Part shown: positions 47,881 through 59,448 of the stretch, piece by piece
How positions within the stretch are numbered: the first letter of the stretch is position 1
How the letters are laid out: each line of letters opens with the position of its first letter
Source: Dipteris shenzhenensis
Lineage: Eukaryota; Polypodiophyta; Polypodiopsida; Gleicheniales
Reading direction: 5' to 3' (one strand)
DNA length: 64,000 nucleotides
Assembly (NCBI GenBank): GCA_047967505.1
Contig: CM106540.1
Program-made: the position numbers and the translations under genes
Notes under the pieces: model-generated
The model's input: only the letters and a program-made list of their open reading frames with translations
Database searches by the model: none
What the model was told of the DNA's origin: nothing

Positions 47881-49596
47881 TTTTTTTTTAGTGAAATCTT
47901 ATATTTCTGTGTGGGAAACCTCAAAAGAGGTAAAAACTCACCAATAAGTACAAGAAAAAAATTTAACAAGTAAAGCCTCAAAGCAAAAGTCATGAGACAA
48001 CCAAGTAAAAAGTTACATATCAAGCTGGAGGAGGATTAAACACAACATCCTCCAACTTCAAATTATTGCTCGGTAAAAATTGATGCAGTGATGAAACCAC
48101 ACCATCAATAAAAACCAGCTGTTTTTTGCTCTTGTGATTCTTCTTGATATAGGCTGGTACCCGAAATTTTTGAATCATAGGGTCAAAAACCTGTTGTAAC
48201 ATGGGATGAAAAGATTCTAGTAAAAAAGGCAATTCTGTATCCCGAACAAAAGGAGACTCTAGCATAGGCATCAGAGGCAAAGGAGCTAGATCAACATCTG
48301 TATCCTCCGATGAAAGAGCTGCATCTAATAAAGCAGGACTCAGGATTTCAGCTTCACTTTGAGGATCAACTTGAGAGAGAGCATGTGCAGCATCATGTAT
48401 GATCCCCTTTGCAAGGGGCACATCCATATCTAGAGGAGAAGGAGGTTGATGATGCTCAACGGGAGTTGGATCCTGAACTTCTTTAGCAAGAGGAAGATTA
48501 ACCTGTGATTTTTCTACCTTCCTCCAATAATGCTTCGGAGCAGTAAAAGAAGGCTTATCCAGTAAAGCCTTAGCAGAAACCGGAGGAGAAGGAAGAGTAA
48601 ACTTTATTGTTGAAGAAGGAACAAGAGGAGTGGTCATGGAAGCCGAAGGGCAAGCACGTGCAAAATGACCAACCTACCAGCATCGATAACATGCTGTAGG
48701 GAAAGAGGCAAAATGCAGTCTGATGCGCATCGGATGAGCAAATCCCAAATCAAGATCCAGAGTAGAGGGCACGGGCTCCCATAAAATACAAAGGCGAACA
48801 TCCCGAGTAGCCTGCAAAAACTCTTGTCTCAGAATATGTAGAGGCCTCCCCAAAAAAGCTGCAAGAGTAGGAAGATGCTGAAGAAGAGGCAGAGGCAACG
48901 CTTTAAGGGTAATCCAGACCGGACAGTGAGTCAGAAGAGAGGCAGACGGATCAAATCCCAGGGCATCACATAAGCAAAGAAACCAGCCCCATGAATACCA
49001 GAACGACTGACAAGTCGCTCCACCACACCAGTGAAAATGGCACATCTGCATCCCGAACAGAAGAAGACTCTGGCATAGGCATCAAAGGCAAAGGAGCTAG
49101 ATCAACATCTGTATCCTCCGACGAAAGAGCTGCATTTGATAAAGCAGGACTCAACATTTCAGCTTTACTCCGAGGATCAACCTGAGAAGGAGCATGTGCA
49201 ACATCCTGTATGATCCCCTCTGCAAGGGGCACATCCATATCCTGAGGAGAAGGAGGCTGATAATGCTCAATAGGAGTCGGATCGTGAACTTCTTCAGCAA
49301 GAGAAAGATTGCCCTGTGATTTTTCTACCTTCCTCCAGTAATGCTTCGGAGCAGTAAAAGAAGGCTTATCCAGTAAAGCCTTAGCAGAAAACCGGAGGAG
49401 GAGGAGGAGTAACCTTCACAGCTGAAGGAGGAGCAGGAGGAGTGGTCATGGAAGCAGAAGAGCAAGCATGTGTAAAATGACCAACCTGACGACACCGATA
49501 ACAAGTTGTAGGAAAAGAAGCAAAATGTAGCCTAATGCGCATTGGATGAGCAAATCCTAGATCAAGATTCAGAGTAGATGGCACGGGCTGTACGAA
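47881..49596 (-). mobile_element. LINE-B copy F/G: ORF1-only derivative with duplicated ORF1
   Basis: On the minus strand the copy starts at the (CA)n tract (49597) in mid-ORF1, repeats ORF1 sequence about 810 bp further on, reaches the ORF1 stop at 48020 and ends in poly(A) at 47889-47881. Only about 130 bp separate the stop from the poly(A). That tail (GGTTTCCC...AATATAAGATTTCACTAAAA) resembles the 3' untranslated region of other LINE-B copies. ORF2 is therefore wholly absent. Confidence 0.75.
48020..49596 (-). pseudogene. LINE-B ORF1 (zinc-knuckle protein), partial tandem duplication
   Basis: The second unit (about 49040-48020) reads SGIHGAGFFAY, ILRQEFLQATRDVRLCILWE, VPSTLDLDLGFAHPMRIRLH, then CYRCW*VGHFARAC (a CCHC knuckle with one stop) and an acidic Pro/Leu-rich tail (DTDVDLAPLPLMPMLES) ending VVFNPPPA. 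The first unit (49596-49040) has the intact knuckle CYRCRQVGHFTHAC and the tail up to SSSVRDADVPF, where it switches into the second unit. Homologous points are 812 bp apart. ORF1 would bind LINE RNA. Confidence 0.75.
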
Positions 49597-49611
49597 CACA
49601 CACACACACAC
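49597..49611. repeat. (CA)n between LINE-B copies F/G and E
   Basis: AACACACACACACAC abuts a T run (49612-49621) that is the poly(A) of copy E. Copy F/G begins on its other side. Confidence 0.85.
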
Positions 49612-51286
49612 TTTTTTTTTGTGAGAAAAATATTTTATTGCTGTGAAATACTTACATTCATAGGTACTCCAAAAACGGAGTAACTACTACTCAACCGAAA
49701 ATCTCAGTGTAAGCCATATATACATCATGGTCAATCAAATGAGTTTGAAAGCAATCATAAAACGATTGCCGCAGAGATCATTTGAAAAAAACAAAAGATG
49801 GAAAAGTAGGATCACCAAAGACTCTATGATTTCTATCCATCCATAGAGTCTAGAGTGCCCAATAGCGCACCCAAACAAAAAATAAATCAAAACCCTGTCT
49901 AGCTAGATGAAAACCAAATAACTAGAAGAACCTGCCAAAAGTAACTTAGGAAATCTCGCTCGAAGCCCTGATGAATGAGAGCGAGGAAATCACAAGTATG
50001 TGGACAGTGCCAGAAAATGTGAGGCACAGATTCAGTAGAATGTAGACATCGGTGGCAAACAGCTGGGGAAATATGTCTATGCACGAGTAACTGCCTAGAT
50101 GGAAAAATGCCAAGTAGGACTCGCCAGAGAAAAACCCGTTACCGAAGAGGGACTTTATAATGCCAAAGGAGACGCAGCCGCTTTCTCCACCACTTTGATG
50201 AGCGATCCATATGCCAAACAGAATTGGCTCTGTTAGAAACCCAAGATGGAGGTAACAACACTTTATACAAAGAAGGCACTGTGATATGTGACAGCTTCAA
50301 AGGAATGGCTAAAGAAGAGAAGAATGGAGAGTCCAATCCTCAACCGCAGAAAAAGATAAAAGAGTGCCATCATCCTGAAGTATATCCGCCACAGAAGCAA
50401 TACCTTTGAAAGATATAAAATAAGAACGCATGGGTTCTTGTATAGCCAAAGGAGGGTGGAATACTTTGGACCAATAAATATTCTTAGCCCTCAAGGAATT
50501 TCCCAACAAAGAATCCCTGCCATTCCATTCCAAGTGGGATAAAATATGCTTCCAATCAAGAAGCAAACGAGAGACAAAAGGGCAGCCTCTGATCTTGCCT
50601 TGAATAGAGCCAAATAGAAAATCCCACTGTTTAGGCTGCCAATGCCCAAAAGCAGAAGTATCAATATGCAACAAAAGAGAGCGGATCATGAAAGCCCAAG
50701 GCTGATCTCCTTCTATAAACTGCAACATCATTTTCCCCCTGTGAGCAAGTATATGCACTTGAATTATTGAGTATGTTCAAACCCCTGTGCATCTTTGGAG
50801 AACAAAGACGATGCATAGAGAGTAATCTGAGACTTTTCTTGCCATTTTTTGAACGCCAGAAAATCTCCATGATAGCAGACATAAAGGAACCCAAATCTGC
50901 CTTAGTAAACATAATGAGGGGCAAATAGAATTGAATGTATGCTATTAAAATGGATTGCGCTATTCGCAAACGAACATGTAATGGCCAAGTTGCAAGCTTC
51001 CAATATTCAAGTTTTTTCCTCAGCTTTATGAGCACCCAATCAGTTTGTTGAGAACGAGTGAGCCCTCAACCTAGAGGATAGCCAAGATGTCGAATCAATT
51101 GAGAAGGTGGAACAATTTTCCCAAGCCACAAAAGACTATGCCAGCAGTCTTTAGCATGCAACAGCAAGAGCTTGGATTTCTGAAAATTCACATGAAAACC
51201 AGCAACCAAGCCATATGTGGAAAGAGCCTGCATAATCAAGGAGAGATCGCTCTGAGTATTTTTCGGGGTAAAGAAAGAATCATCAG

Positions 51287-51289
<3 letters not shown>
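49612..51289 (-). mobile_element. LINE-B copy E, 5' truncated at the RT YADD box
   Basis: On the minus strand the (GT)n tract passes straight into TATGCTGATGATTC, the codons for YADD, so the copy starts exactly at the RT catalytic box. It continues with GLVAGFHVNFQKSKLLLL, RHLGYPLG, the thumb (WPLHVRLRIAQSILIAYIQ), a long C-terminal region and the Cys/His block VCHRCLHSTESVPHIFWHC (about 50060-50000). It ends in poly(A) at 49621-49612. Several frameshifts are present. Confidence 0.82.

Positions 51290-51318
<29 letters not shown>
51290..51318. repeat. (CA)n between LINE-B copies E and D
   Basis: About 29 bp of CA repeat, the longest in the array, abuts T13 (51319-51331). A reading frame through it gives a run of Val-Cys pairs, which is not coding. 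Confidence 0.9.
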
Positions 51319-51319
<1 letters not shown>

Positions 51320-54300
51320 TTTTTTTTTTTTGTGAAACTAAGAACATTATATTATGAAACATCCATTTTACAATAGGGCAGTGCTCGAGAAAAGAGCCAA
51401 TGCCCTATCTATCAGAAACTATAAAAGAAAAGCTGAATGCAAGAAACATCCAAATCCTCCTCATGCAAGGCATCATATAAGGATTGCCGCAATGAGGCCC
51501 GGAAGAACTCATGAGAGTGCTGAAGAGATGAATTCAGAAATGCATGATTTCGCTGAAGCCAGAGGGTCCATAAGGCCCAGTATTTGACCCAATGAAAGAA
51601 AAGAGAATACTGAGACAAAGAAGCTGATAATCTGCTAAACATCCAGAAAAACCTCGAGAACCTATGTGCTGGAAATCTGAGAGATAAAAAATAGGAGATC
51701 TTGTCCAGAAGGTCTCTAGAATATGAACAAAACCACAATAAGTGCTGAATACTCTCAGCAGTATGATGCCCCTGAGTATCTACCACATCATCAATGAACC
51801 GGATGCCCAACTTCATGAGATTGTAAGCTCTAATTGGTTGTTGTACAGCAAGAGGAGAGTAAAAAACAGCACTCCAGTGAAGGCTTTCCAGTCAAAGAGA
51901 TGAAGCTATAGAAGCAGGATGGAGAGACCATTTGATGCGAGAGAGCACCTGCTTCCAATCCTGAATCAAGGCAATAGAAAATGGACAACCACGTATTTTA
52001 CCTTGAAACTTGCCAAGTACTACTTCCCATGGATCAACGAGCCAATGCCCATAAGCATTTGTGCGCGTCTGGCCACACAAAAATGCCAACATAATAGACC
52101 ATGGCTGCTCTTGCTGAAAAAAAACCTTGAGCATTGTGACCTTTCGTGCCAACACATGGAATTTGATGTTTAGAATATTCAAACCTCCATGCATTCTTGG
52201 AGAGCAAAGCAGGTCCATTTTGAGCAACCTCAAAGCTTTTTTATGAAGCTTAGTTTTCCAAAAAATCTCCATGGCTTGAGACATAAAAGAAGAGAGATCT
52301 CGAGATGACCAATGTAGTAAAGGTAGGTAAAATTGGACATAAGCTAAAACAATGGACTGGACAATTCGAAGCCAAACATGCAAAGGCCAAGTGGAGATCT
52401 TCCAATATTCTAATTTGTCCTGAATTTTGTTGAATACCCAAGACATTTGTTGCTTATTTCTGATTTTCCAGCCAATTGGATAACCCAAATGCCTTACTAT
52501 GTTCTCCGGATGAATAATCTGACCTGGCCAAAGGAGAGCATGCCAGTCACAATGCTTGAGAGGCAAAAGTTTTGATTTCTGAAAATTAATATTTAGACCA
52601 GCTGCCAACCCAAAATCAGAAAGGGTATCCATCAATAAGCGAAGCTCCAGAGGACAATTCTTTGGCATGAAGAAAGAATCATCTGCATAAGCCTGTGCAA
52701 TGAAAGGCCGTGAGCCAGGAATCTGAAGCTCCACTAGCTTTCTACTATCAACCAAATGATCCATATAAAGAAGCAAAGGATGTCAAGCAATAGCATAGAG
52801 CAAAGCACTGAGAGGGCATCCCTGTTGAACTAACTGTCCCAGAGTCCAAGACTCAGACAAATGATTCCCTATAAAGCATTGAGCAGTGGAATCTGAGTAA
52901 AGCCAATAAATGACATTAACTAGCTTTGGCCCAAAACCAAGTCTAGACATGGTTTGAGAGACATAATCCCACTGTACGGTATCAAATGCCTTTGCCACAT
53001 CCACCTGCATGACCAAAACATCTTGAGCTGAATATTTAGCATATTCCATTGCGATGAGAGTATTGGAGATATTATCATGTATATTCCTTCTTCGAACAAA
53101 ACCATATTGCCTGGGATGAAGACTATCATGAAGAATATCCTTTATCTGATGAACCAACACTCCACTTTGGCTGAATTTTTCATTTGGTATGCCTCTGGAT
53201 GATATGCAGCTTTCTCCAATCAGACACTTACAGGTCAATCAATTATACCTTTCTCATGAAAAATTCCAGCAAATGATTCGATTGGCTTGCAGGCCATTGT
53301 TATCTCATGCTCGGGCGGATATTGACTTTGCTTGGAACTCTTTTGTGCATCACATTCAAAATGTCATTAAGGAATATGGAAGATGGTACATGGCAGAAAC
53401 CAGGCATCATATCCAGTGGGCAAAATCACACAAGCAGTCCTTGGTACCGATCAGCCATCAAAGGTCCCTTTCTGATTCTGAACAGAGTTCATTGTCTTGT
53501 GCTTCTTCCATAATTGATGCCAATGATAAACGCAAGCTTTCCAAATGGCAAACAAGGGCTAGAGTTAAGCCTATGCTAGATAAAGGCTGTTCCTCAAAAT
53601 CTTTTTTTCGGAATTTACATGCATATAGACAAAGTCAATCTATCATGAGAGTCAGAAAATCAGATGGTATTTGAACCCAAACTTTATCTCAGCTAGAAAA
53701 ACAATGTCTGGATCATTTTCAGCTTCTTTTTTCTCAGCCATCTTCTTCTACTCCTCAGGTTCAATTGGCTCGGAGCAAATTTATTGATCTTGTCTCTCCT
53801 ATTGTTTCTTTGCCAAAAGCTTCATTGCTGGAAGTGTCTTTTTCAGATATTGAATTGGATGATGCTCTCAAACATTTGGGTAAACATAAATCCCCTAGCT
53901 AGGATGGTTTGACGGTTGACTTTTTTATAGCCTTCTGGGCTGAATTGAAGGGTCCAATCTTGAAGCTCATTAATGTAGCATGGTAGCATCAACATCTTCC
54001 TTCAGCTTGGAAGCATGGTCTGGTCAAAAAGCTTGTGCCCAAAAAACGCCTATGTGAGACTATGGCTGACTGGATGCCCATCACTTTGACGCGTGTTATA
54101 TATAAACTTATTGCTGAATTTCAGAGGGCAGCATATGGGATTTATGAATGGTATTGTCCTTCCAGTGAGGAGAATTATTGAAATCACCACAAAGTATAGC
54201 ATTAGTGGACCAAGGATATTGCTTTATGGAATCCCACATTCAATCTCTACAAGCTGAAGTTTGAGAGGCATACAAGGAACCAATTTAAAAAATCTCTCCA

Positions 54301-54738
54301 TTGATCATGCATTGGATAATCATCCATCGGCCACAAAGATCATTCTATGCTACACAGGGCTGCAAATCATGTCTGGCTAGAATGCACACCCCAGAGAATT
54401 GATCAGAGCCTGCATAAAATATATCATATCCTGAAAAGAACCCATGCTGGCCAGCAAAAGAATGCTGATTATGCTCTTGCAGACACACAATATCTGGATG
54501 AGTTGTATTTATATAGTGCCAAAGGAGCCTCCATTTATTCGGGTTGCAGAGGCTCTGTATATTGTAAGAAACACATTTAAGAGAAGCATGCATGAAAATA
54601 TGTACAAGAAATGAGTAGTCCTCAGAAAGAAAAGGAGGCATAAGGCCTCTACCATTGCCTCACGGTCTTGCTGACCCTCATAATCCAATTCCCTGACCAG
54701 ATCATCTTCTTCACAAAGCGGAATACCCTTCTTGACTG
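51319..54738 (-). mobile_element. LINE-B copy D with internal inversion
   Basis: On the minus strand it starts after (GT)n at 54738 with KKGIPLCEEDDLV (ORF1 end), then endonuclease (CVSYNIQSLCNPNKWRL, DIVCLQEHNQHS, GYDIFYAGSDQFSGV, LCGDFNNSP). From about 54125 to 53180 the sequence is on the plus strand. RT then resumes on the minus strand (LHPRQYGFVRRRNIHDNIS, DVAKAFDTVQWDYVS, QQGCPLSALLYAIA, QAYADDSFFMPKN, GLAAGLNINFQKSKLLPL) to the C-terminal block and poly(A) at 51331-51319. RT keeps YADD, but the frame has stops. Confidence 0.85.
53180..54125 (+). pseudogene. Inverted middle segment of LINE-B copy D (endonuclease-RT linker)
   Basis: The plus strand reads MPLDDMQLSPIRHLQVNQ, FAWNSFVHHIQNVIKEYG, RKLSKWQTRARVKPMLDKGC, HLGKHKSPS*DGLTVDFF and MADWMPITLTRVIYKLIAE. 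These match the minus-strand copy B in the same order (58395-57500). The segment belongs between endonuclease and RT of copy D and has been flipped in place. About 100 endonuclease residues are missing at the inversion edge. Confidence 0.85.
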
Positions 54739-54757
54739 CACACACACACACACACAC
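54739..54757. repeat. (CA)n between LINE-B copies D and C
   Basis: CACACACACACACACACAC abuts T7 (54758-54764), the poly(A) of copy C. Copy D begins on its other side. Confidence 0.88.
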
Positions 54758-55260
54758 TTTTTTTAAAGTAATATCTAGTGCAGTATATTTATATGCTCAT
54801 GAATTTACATGATGGGAGGTCTCCGAAATGGAGAGTATTCCAAAGATCAAAAAACCAAAGAGAAAAGCTCTATGCAAGAAGCATCCATATCACCCTCATG
54901 GCAGGCATCATATAAGGATTGCCGCAATGAGGCTCGGAAAGATTCATATAACTTGTGAATCTGCCGACCCAAGTATGCCAAATTATGCTCACTCCAGATT
55001 GTCCAAAGAGCCCAATATCTCACCCAAGAGAGAAATAGTGAGTATGGAGACAAAGACCTCATAAATCTGCCAAAGAGCCATAAATGTTTCCCAAATCTGT
55101 GACTTGGGAAACGGAGCCGAAGATGATCTGAAATTCTCCTGAGGAGGATCCTAGAACACGGGTAGTGCCAAAGCAATTGAAGAACAGTCTTTGAAGGAGC
55201 CTGACATCTTAAACATGTGGATGGTGCAATGCGACGTTTAGCAAGTGTGACCCCCACTGA
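54758..55260 (-). mobile_element. LINE-B copy C, short 5'-truncated copy
   Basis: Only the last 500 bp of the element are present: VTLAKRRIAPSTCLRCQAPS, LLWHYPCSRILLRRISDHLR, FLSWVRYWALWTIWSEHNLA and LRQSLYDACHEGDMDASCI, then the 3' untranslated region and poly(A) at 54764-54758. The 5' edge lies at the (GT)n tract at 55261. The sequence closely matches copy B 55740-55268. Confidence 0.88.
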
Positions 55261-55267
55261 CACACAC
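55261..55267. repeat. (CA)n between LINE-B copies C and B
   Basis: CACACAC, preceded by CTGA, abuts T7 (55268-55274), the poly(A) of copy B. It is short but in the same position as the longer tracts. Confidence 0.75.
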
Positions 55268-58200
55268 TTTTTTTGGTAAAATCCAGTGCACTGTATTTAT
55301 ATTGTCATAACTTTACAAGAGGGGAAGTCTCCAAGAATGGAGAGTATCCCACAGATCAGAAGCATAAAAAGAAAAGCTCAATGCAAGATGCATGCATATC
55401 ACCCTCATGGCAGGCATCATATAAAGATTGCCGCAATGAGGCTCTAAAAGATTCATATGACTTTTGAAACTGGCGGCCCAAGTATGCCAAATTGTGCTCT
55501 TCCCAGATTGTCCAAAGAGCCCAATATCTCACCCATGAGAGAAAGAGTGAGTATTGAGATAAAGGCCTCCTAAATCTTCCAAATAGCCAAAAATGTTTCC
55601 CAAATATGTGACTCAGGAAACGGAGGCAAAGATGATCTGAAATTTTCCCAAGGAGATTCCGAGTAGACGGGCAATGCCAAAGCAAATGAGGGACAGTCTC
55701 TGAAGGAGCGTGACACCGTAAACAGGTGGGTGGTGCAATGTGACGTTTGGCAAGTGTGATTCCCATTGACAATGTGCCGGTCATGCATCTCCAAAGAAAG
55801 AGTCTTTGTTTCAAAGGCATTTTACACCTCCATAATAGTCAGAGATTCTTCCGCCACCATGAAAGGGGCTGCCTGATATGCCATAGAGTATTAGCATATT
55901 GATGAATCCAAGGGGCAGGTTGAAGAAGCTTGTAGACTTTGATGGAGGTCAAAACAGGCAGAGCAATAGGATGAGAGCATGTAGTAGAGGGATATAATTG
56001 CCAATCCATAAGCCTGTCTGTGTCAGCCATAGAGGGAATAGGTAGAAAAGGATGCAAGAGATCAGCAATTTTCTTCCATATCAATCTGTGATGCATTCCC
56101 AAAGCATAAGAGGCAGTGGCCTGAGGAAAAGATAAGACATGGCCGTGATCATCTACCACATCATTGATGTATCTAATTCCCAATTTCATGAGATTATATG
56201 CCCGAACCGGTTCCTGTGAAGCAAGTGGAATGTCAAAGATGGCACTCCAATGAATACTTTCTTTCCTCATTGAGTTTGTCCCCGAATGATTATCAGGAGC
56301 CCATTTGACTTTAGAAAGCACTTGTTTCCAGTCCAATATCAGAGCAGTAGAGAAAGGGCATCCAGGAATCTTCCCTACAAATCTCCCAATGACAACCTCC
56401 CAATGATCAGTAGTCCAACGGCCATAAGCAGTTGTCCTCATGTTGACACACATGGATGCTATCATACAAGTCCATGGCTGTTTTTGACGGAAAAAGGTAT
56501 GGAGCATAGTCGCCTTCCTTGCAAGTACATGATATCTGATATTTAGAACATTAAGTCCTCCATGCATCCTAGGGGAACATACCATTTCCATCTTCAGCAG
56601 TCTCAATGCTTTCACAGCAGTTTTTGTCTTCTGTAACAGCGGCTGAGATATCTCTGGAGGACCAATGTAGCAAAGGCAAAAAGAACTGCACATAAGACAT
56701 TACAATAGACTGTACTATTCTGAGCCTGACATGAAGTGGCCAGTAGAAATTTTCCAATATTGCAATTTATGTTGAAGTCTTTGGAAGATCCATTTTAGCT
56801 GTTGCTTCCTAGTAATATGCCATCCTATAGGATATCCCAAATGCCTGACTACATCTTTGGAATGCACTATCTGACCAGGCCAAAGAATAGAATGCCAGTC
56901 ACATTGTTTCAGGGGAAGCAATTTGGATTTGTCAAAGTTGACATGCAATCCCGCTGCTAATCCATACAATGATAATGTGGTCATAAGCATGTTGACTTCC
57001 AGAGGAGAGTTCTGTGGCATAAAGAAGGAATCATCAGCGTATGCCTGTGCCAAAAAAGATGCAGCCCCAGGGATTTCAAGACCAGTCATCTGTCCTGTGC
57101 TTGTAAGATGATCAAGATACATCAATAGGGGATAAGTCGCAATGGCATGGAAAAGAGCACTAAGGGGGCAGCCCTGTCGGCGGATTGATCTACCCAATAT
57201 CCATGACCGAGATAGATGACTTCCGAGAATGCACTGGGAAGTAGATCCAGAATAAAGCCAATAAATTGCATTTGCTATCTTGGGACCAAAACCCAGCTTT
57301 GTCATGGTTTGAGAGATAAAATCCCATTGTACAGTGTCAAATGCCTTAGTAATATCTACCTGCAATATGAGCACATCTTGATTCGAGTACTTGGCATATT
57401 CAATTGCAGTCAATGCATTGGAGATATTGTCATAGATTTGTCTTCGCGGCACAAACCCATACTGATGAGGATGAAGGCCCGCATTCAGTATCCCATGAAG
57501 CCTATACACGATCATTTTGGCAATGAGTTTGTAAACTACAGGCATCAAAGTAATAGGCCTCCAATCTGACATATGATCACAGAGATTTTTTTTGGGCACA
57601 AGTTTAATTATGCCATGCTTTGTAATAGAACATCTTTCAAATCATCCCAAAAAGAAATATAAAATTCCACCGTAAGACCATCCCAACCAGGGGACTTGTA
57701 TTTGCTGAGATGGGACAATGCATTATCAAGTTCCGTATCAGTAAAAGGTCTCTCAAATAAAAGAGCATCATCCATTTCCACTATCCCAGAAACATATTGA
57801 AGAAATTCAGTCCTCGCATCAGTCATTTGATTTGATGGGGAGCTAGGGGTAGAGAACAGTGTCTGGAAGTAATTTTGGCATTCATCTTATGGAGATCAGA
57901 GAAGGAGTGCGTCCAAGAGCCATCTAGCTTCCTTACCCTTAGACATGAGTTTTTCTTTCGAGTGGCATGCAGTCCCTAGAAGAAGGCTTTGGATGAGCAG
58001 CCCTTATCCATAAGGGGCTTCATTCTTGCTCTAATCTGCCATTTGTGCAATTTCCGCTGATCATTATCAGTCAGTTTGATCCGGGCTTGTGAGAGGGAAT
58101 CATTTTCTGATTCAGAAAGAGGCCTTAAATGTGAAAATTCAGTCAACTGTTGTGTTGTCCTTTTTGCCCATTTGACCTCGTTCCTCCATGTAGCCATGTG

Positions 58201-59356
58201 CCAGGTTCCATACTCCCTAATGACATTCTGTATACGAGAGACAAAGCTGTCCCAAGCATAATTCATGTCCTCCTGAGCATGCAAAAGCAAGGGATGAATT
58301 GCAAATCTGATCATTTGCTGGAAATGTTGATGTCTAAGATAAGCCTGATTAACATGCAATAATCTGCTGGAGAGAGTCGGCAAATCATCCAGTGGCATAC
58401 CAAATTGCAGATTTAACCATAATGGGGCATGATCTGACAAGCTAAAGAGAAATCTATGTGGAGATGAAGGCTAAAATCTGCATATTGTTGTGGATAGAAC
58501 AAATACCATCTGTCAAGCCTAGCCCAGTATGTAGTATATGCATTATGATGAAAAGTATATCCGGGCACTGACCCTTGTAGAAGCAGCCATAAATCTTCAG
58601 CCTTCACTGAAAGAAGCATGCTATCCCATTTCTGTCTTTCCGATGAAAGCATATGAGATCTTGAAGTGGTGATATCTCTCAGCAGAGGAGAATTGTTAAA
58701 ATCTCCACAGATAAATGCATTGGATCTCCATGGATATTTGCTTAAAGAATCCCATAGAGAAGCCCTCATGGCAGAGGTCTGGGAGGCATAAACTGATGCA
58801 AGCTCAAAAATGTCACCATTGACATTACATTGTATGACTATCCATCGGCCACTGCTGTCATTGAATGCTAACTGGGGCTCCAGCTCATGACTGACCATTA
58901 TGCATACCCCTGAGTAGGTATTGGTACCAGCATAATATATATCATAGCCGCCAAAGTGATCATGATGACCAGCCTTAGAGTGTTGATTATGCTCTTGCAA
59001 ACAAACAATATCTGGCTGCATTTTATGTACATAATTCCAGAAAAGCCTCCACTTTGAGACATTGCAGAGGCTCTGTACATTGTATGTAAAGCACTTAAGT
59101 GTTTGATGCATGAAAGAGATATATACAGGAAAGAATAAGTATGAAACAAGATATCAGAGAGGCAAAGCCTCTGCCTACATGGGTTGCAGGCTTTCATGAT
59201 CCATAAAAGATATGGCATTCTCCCCTTCTTCAGAATCACATATGGGAATACCCTTCTTCAAAACCCCCACCCAATTTTGAAGGACAGGAGCTGAAGTGGA
59301 AGCCTGTCCTGATAAGGGAGAAGAAGCATCCCATTGCCGAGATTGAAAGGGGCGTT
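55268..59356 (-). mobile_element. LINE-B copy B, longest copy, ORF1 end to poly(A)
   Basis: This 4.1 kb copy runs from the (CA)n tract at 59357 to poly(A) at 55274-55268. It contains the ORF1 C-terminus (LNW..VLKKGIPICDSEEGE at about 59270), then all of ORF2. There is only the end of ORF1, so it is 5' truncated. It serves as the reference for the family in this window. Confidence 0.88.
55356..59111 (-). pseudogene. LINE-B ORF2: endonuclease, reverse transcriptase, Cys/His C-terminus
   Basis: Endonuclease (59111-58413): CFTYNVQSLCNVSKWRLFW, IVCLQEHNQHSKAG, SGVCIMV, ASVYASQTSAMR, FICGDFNNSPLL, WARLDRWYLF, then MSDHAPLWL in the next frame. RT (about 57826-56715): KYKSPGWDGLTVEFY, DWRPITLMPVVYKLIAKM, PHQYGFVPRRQIYDNIS, LQVDITKAFDTVQWDFIS, RRQGCPLSALFHAIATYPL, AQAYADDSFFMPQN, HLGYPIGW. 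The catalytic YADD is intact. The C-terminus (55820-55356) has CLRCHAPSETVPHLLWHC. Frames change at about 58430, 57970-57830, 57605, 56700 and 55830, so it is not functional as it stands. Confidence 0.88.
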
Positions 59357-59448
59357 GCACACACACAGAGCGTGTCTGAGTCTTTCAAGATGATGACAAA
59401 ATTTATTTATTTTTTGGGGTGGAAATTTCGAAGCTTTATGTCACACAC
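59357..59448. repeat. Two (CA)n tracts with a 75 bp spacer at the right end of the array
   Basis: CACACACACAG at 59357-59367 borders copy B. A 75 bp spacer follows, then CACACAC at 59442-59448 abuts T13 (59449-59461), the poly(A) of copy X. The spacer has no LINE sequence that I recognise. Confidence 0.75.

Noticed and set aside
51066-51362. ORF with a Val-Cys repeat fused to YADD
   Set aside because: The Val-Cys run is a translation of (GT)n between two LINE copies. It is not a fusion protein.
53189-53674. Independent plus-strand gene of 161 codons
   Set aside because: It matches the endonuclease-RT linker of LINE-B copy B in order and content, so it is an inverted part of copy D.
47871-59448. 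CRISPR-like or satellite array from regularly recurring CA tracts
   Set aside because: Spacing is irregular (0.5 to 4 kb), and the units are LINE copies with poly(A). The genome is a plant nuclear one.
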